A stretch of 64,000 nucleotides of DNA from Epiperipatus broadwayi (Eukaryota > Onychophora > Udeonychophora > Euonychophora > Peripatidae), in the NCBI GenBank assembly GCA_028023455.1, contig JAQFVV010012396.1:4065656-4129655 (forward strand), given 5' to 3'. Position numbers and translations under genes: made by a program. Shown here one piece after another: positions 61,206-64,000 of this stretch; position 1 is the first letter of the stretch, and every line of letters begins with the position of its first letter. The notes beneath the pieces were generated by a model, which was not told where the DNA came from, did not search any database, and was given only the letters and a program-made list of their open reading frames with translations.

Positions 61206-61300
61206 ATGGCTATGGTTTAGGGCAGTTGTAGAATGATAGATTCAAAACCTAATCACAGCAGTATTGTGGCTTTGAGTCCTCCCATTTTTGGTTACCCCTC
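61206..61300 (+). repeat. SINE-like, tRNA-derived segment
   Basis: GCTATGGTTTAGGGCAG resembles a pol III A box, and about 55 bp later TGTGGCTTTGAGTCCTCC resembles a B box (GGTTCGAATCC type, two mismatches). The spacing suits a tRNA-derived SINE head. No cloverleaf that would pass as a functional tRNA is apparent, and the body of a SINE is not recognised. Weak call. Confidence 0.35.
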
Positions 61301-63454
61301 AGTGATAAATCAATTTTTACTGCATTGCTACAAAATATTTAATATTGATTATTGATTTTTTAATGAAAAATTAAAGCTACATATGATATACAATATTAAA
61401 GAAATAATTAGAAGTGATATTATCACAATACAGCTTTAAAAGCATAATAATTATTTTTCGAAATAATGGAATGTCTTGGTGGTTCAGACAATTTATGGTT
61501 AGCATGGCTAGATCTTCAAATTTAGAGAATCTTGTAGTTATTGAAAATCAAATTAAAATCAAATATTTTTTATTAATTTACAATTTTAAAATAGTGGATT
61601 TGTTAACATTTAATGAATTATTCATGCATTCATTAAAAATATATAATGGTAGATAATAAAATGCATTAAAAACAAACATTTTTACATAGTAAAATAGATC
61701 TTATGATTGAAAGAAAAACTATATAATAAACTAATCATTAAATAAATCCAACTCATTGATATCTGAAAGTCTAAATCAAAATTTAATTTATTTTGTTTGA
61801 AAGCTGATAATTAGATAGAAAAAGTATTTGGCAAAATACAAAAAGTAAACAAAAGCAACTAAGCATTATATGGATAGAAGATGAAAATAGAAGTCATATG
61901 AATGCATTTGCAAAGAATTTATTATATTATGAAAACAATGTCTTTTTGCACTGAATCAAATTTGTTTGGTTTCTCCCTTTAATCATATGACTGAGATTCG
62001 TTTTTTAGTCTAAAAAGATTCACACACAAATAGAAATCTTACCATTTTTTGATCAAAATTTCTTTTCAAAAACATTATTTATATTTTTGTCAACTTTATT
62101 ACTACTGTCAATTTGTTCATATATAATAAACAATCTTAATATAAATAAATTCATAATAAAGTCATGACTTAATATATATATAACATTAACACTCTACACA
62201 CATATACAAAAAAGACGGGAAGAAAGGCGGGGAAGTGAGAAAAAATGAATTACTTATTTGAGGACTGGAATTTCTATAAATTAAAACTTTTTTTTTATTT
62301 TGCAATAAGAATAAATAAATAATAAATTGCAAACTACAAGAATATATAAAACATTTTGCATATTTTGATGGTTTTTTCCTCTATTAACAAGTTAAAAGAA
62401 ATGCAGGTTATTATTGTATGGTTAATTTAAAAATTTGTTAATAGATAGAAATGGTCATCCTGTGCATTATATTTTTTGTTAAAAAAATGAAGTAATTTAA
62501 GGCCAATATCAGCTGAGAGAATGTAAAAATTTGTTATATCTCAGATTTGTTTTTTTTTTGTTTTGAATCTTTTGTAAAGATGAAAAAAGGTATATTCATT
62601 GTATTAAAATTAGAAACTATATGTAAAATGGAATTCCTTGAGAAATTAAAAGAGTTTGATTGAAAAAGAAAAGAAGTGAAAGACAAAAGGTGCAAAAAAC
62701 TATATCAATTGTGTTGTGATCAATTATCCGAGAAATTGAAGATAATGAATGGTATTATGAAAGAGGGATGCTCAATTTGTCTTGCTATAGGGGTGCTATA
62801 AAAGATTTTCAGCAGGTGATAGGGGAGTCTCTTCTGAGTTTATTGTTTTTCTTGCTATATTTTGCTTGCTGGGTGGTTAAGGTTTACTGATTTAAGAGAA
62901 ATATTTTAGTTGTAAAGTGGTGGAGAATTTTATGAAAAAGACAGAGCTAAGCCTAGCTTCAAATTATAATCTGTCCAGAATTGCATGAGTGACTCTTGGT
63001 TGGCAGCTGTCATTGTTATAAATATTTCTAGAGAAAGCTGAGAAATATAAAAATTGCCTAAATTTTATCATTAAAATGCTAATGAAGTAAACTTCCAATG
63101 TTAGTGCACCAGTCAGACTCTTGCACTGCTGTCATATAGCCATACATGCTAACTAATGATGTCTATGTTTTGCTGTGAAGAAGGGAATCCCTCACCTATA
63201 TAGTGCACTTAAAAGTTACTAACTCCAGAGATGGTTAATGCAAAGAAACGAGAAGGAAGCCGGATGATATAATTTTTTATTTTTTTTATTTATTGTCATT
63301 CTGTCTTGTTGCTATAAATTTTTTTGTATTATAATTTTTTTTATTTTTTTTTTGTTTCCCTATAAATTATTACTTGATTTTCCTAATTTAAAACAGTTCT
63401 ACCAAATTAATTTCTGTAATGCTTGTGTGTATGCTGAGGCATATATATATATAT
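61301..63454. other. AT-rich stretch without genes
   Basis: The plus-strand frame at 61414-61656 (80 codons, MILSQYSF start) has no recognisable motif. A less AT-rich part at 62940-63250 holds nothing I can name. Confidence 0.45.
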
Positions 63455-63737
63455 ATGAAAAACAAAAACAAGTTCTATATACGTAAACTGCCATCGCTTG
63501 TATTTATGATCAATAGATGGAGCTTTATCAAGACCTCCAAAACAAGCATATTTTTATTTACATAAATGTTAGAGTCAGAAATCACTGTCTTTTTCATTGG
63601 CTCCACCCTCAGATCAGCTAATTTCAAGCTGATTTGCTATCATCAGTGAAAGAAGGTCTTGATAAAGCTCCATTTATTGATCATAAATACAAGTGATGGC
63701 AAGTTTACATATACAAAACTTGGTTTTTGTTTTTCAT
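63455..63737. repeat. Foldback element with 83-bp arms
   Basis: Left arm 63455-63536 (ATGAAAAACAAAAAC to ATCAAGACCT) and right arm 63654-63737 are inverted complements with only a few differences. A (TA)n run lies directly to the left. The loop holds CTCAGATCAGC and CATCAGTGAAAG, used again further right. Confidence 0.92.
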
Positions 63738-64000
63738 AAATGTACCTTTAAGTTTTCTTGCAATGATACACATTGCAGAAGCTTTGACTATGTGGAGAAA
63801 CTGAACTGATATCAGACCCATATAGCTATCTGGCTTGATAAGCTGAGTCTGAAGACATTTATGTGTCTAAAAAATTCATGCTTGCAAACTGATAGAAACT
63901 TTTTGCATAAACGCTTGGAGTTAGTGTTTAGGTCTAGTTTCTAACTCCTATCCTTCACTGATGATAGCAAATCAGCTTGAAATCAGCTGATCTGAGAGTG
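63603..64000. repeat. Second inverted repeat, arms at 63603-63652 and 63951-64000
   Basis: The loop of the preceding foldback (CTCAGATCAGCTAATTTCAA...) recurs as its inverted complement at the window edge, with about 90 percent or better identity by eye. The larger structure continues past the window. Confidence 0.88.

Noticed and set aside
61206-61300. A functional tRNA gene
   Set aside because: A- and B-box-like words are present but no acceptor stem pairing or anticodon arm could be drawn; a SINE head is more likely.

Overview
The window is very AT-rich and looks like repeat-derived intergenic DNA from an animal nuclear genome. Long (TA)n and (ATT)n microsatellites, vertebrate/invertebrate-type non-LTR retrotransposons (RTE-like, CR1/Jockey-like, and an APE-type element with a two-ORF layout), a Ty3/Gypsy element and many foldback repeats all point to a metazoan. 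I cannot name the species from sequence alone. I found no host protein-coding gene, rRNA or convincing tRNA. Every recognisable protein comes from a transposable element, and almost all of them are broken by stops and frameshifts. Region 1-15.8 kb: a minus-strand LTR element with 1.66-1.68 kb LTRs (1348-3022 and 14101-15779) carries a polypurine tract, a primer-binding-site-like sequence and a coiled-coil gag-like reading frame, but no pol of its own. A plus-strand Gypsy element (4147-12119) is nested inside it. The Gypsy element has a gag, protease, reverse transcriptase, RNase H and integrase series, and then, unusually, a second gag-protease start after the truncated integrase. Region 15.9-20 kb: a hairpin, then two direct 1.64-kb repeats around a 0.5-kb spacer, the whole bracketed by (TA)n. 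Region 22.1-30.5 kb: a 5.7-kb minus-strand APE-type LINE lies between (ATT)n tracts on both sides. It has a nearly intact ORF1 with zinc-knuckle-like cysteines and, in a shifted frame, an AT-hook-like motif. Its ORF2 is broken, and the endonuclease part contains a 402-bp duplication whose errors cluster at the junction. Next to it is a plus-strand CR1/Jockey-like LINE interrupted by (TA)n. Region 31.7-44.6 kb: several degenerate RTE-like copies, all on the minus strand, are split by foldback repeats, a (TA)n-bracketed insertion and a 258-bp insertion with a 14-bp target-site duplication. Region 44.6-64 kb: mostly featureless AT-rich DNA with one LINE remnant (about 50.9-51.3 kb), several palindromes and foldback elements (51.8, 54.6, 58.1 and 63.5 kb), a 141-bp tandem duplication, a SINE-like tRNA-derived segment and one hAT-like terminus. 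There is no operon-like cooperation to describe. The proteins present served the copying and integration of the elements themselves. The strongest themes are nesting, repeated association of insertions with (TA)n or (ATT)n tracts, and abundant hairpin-forming DNA.
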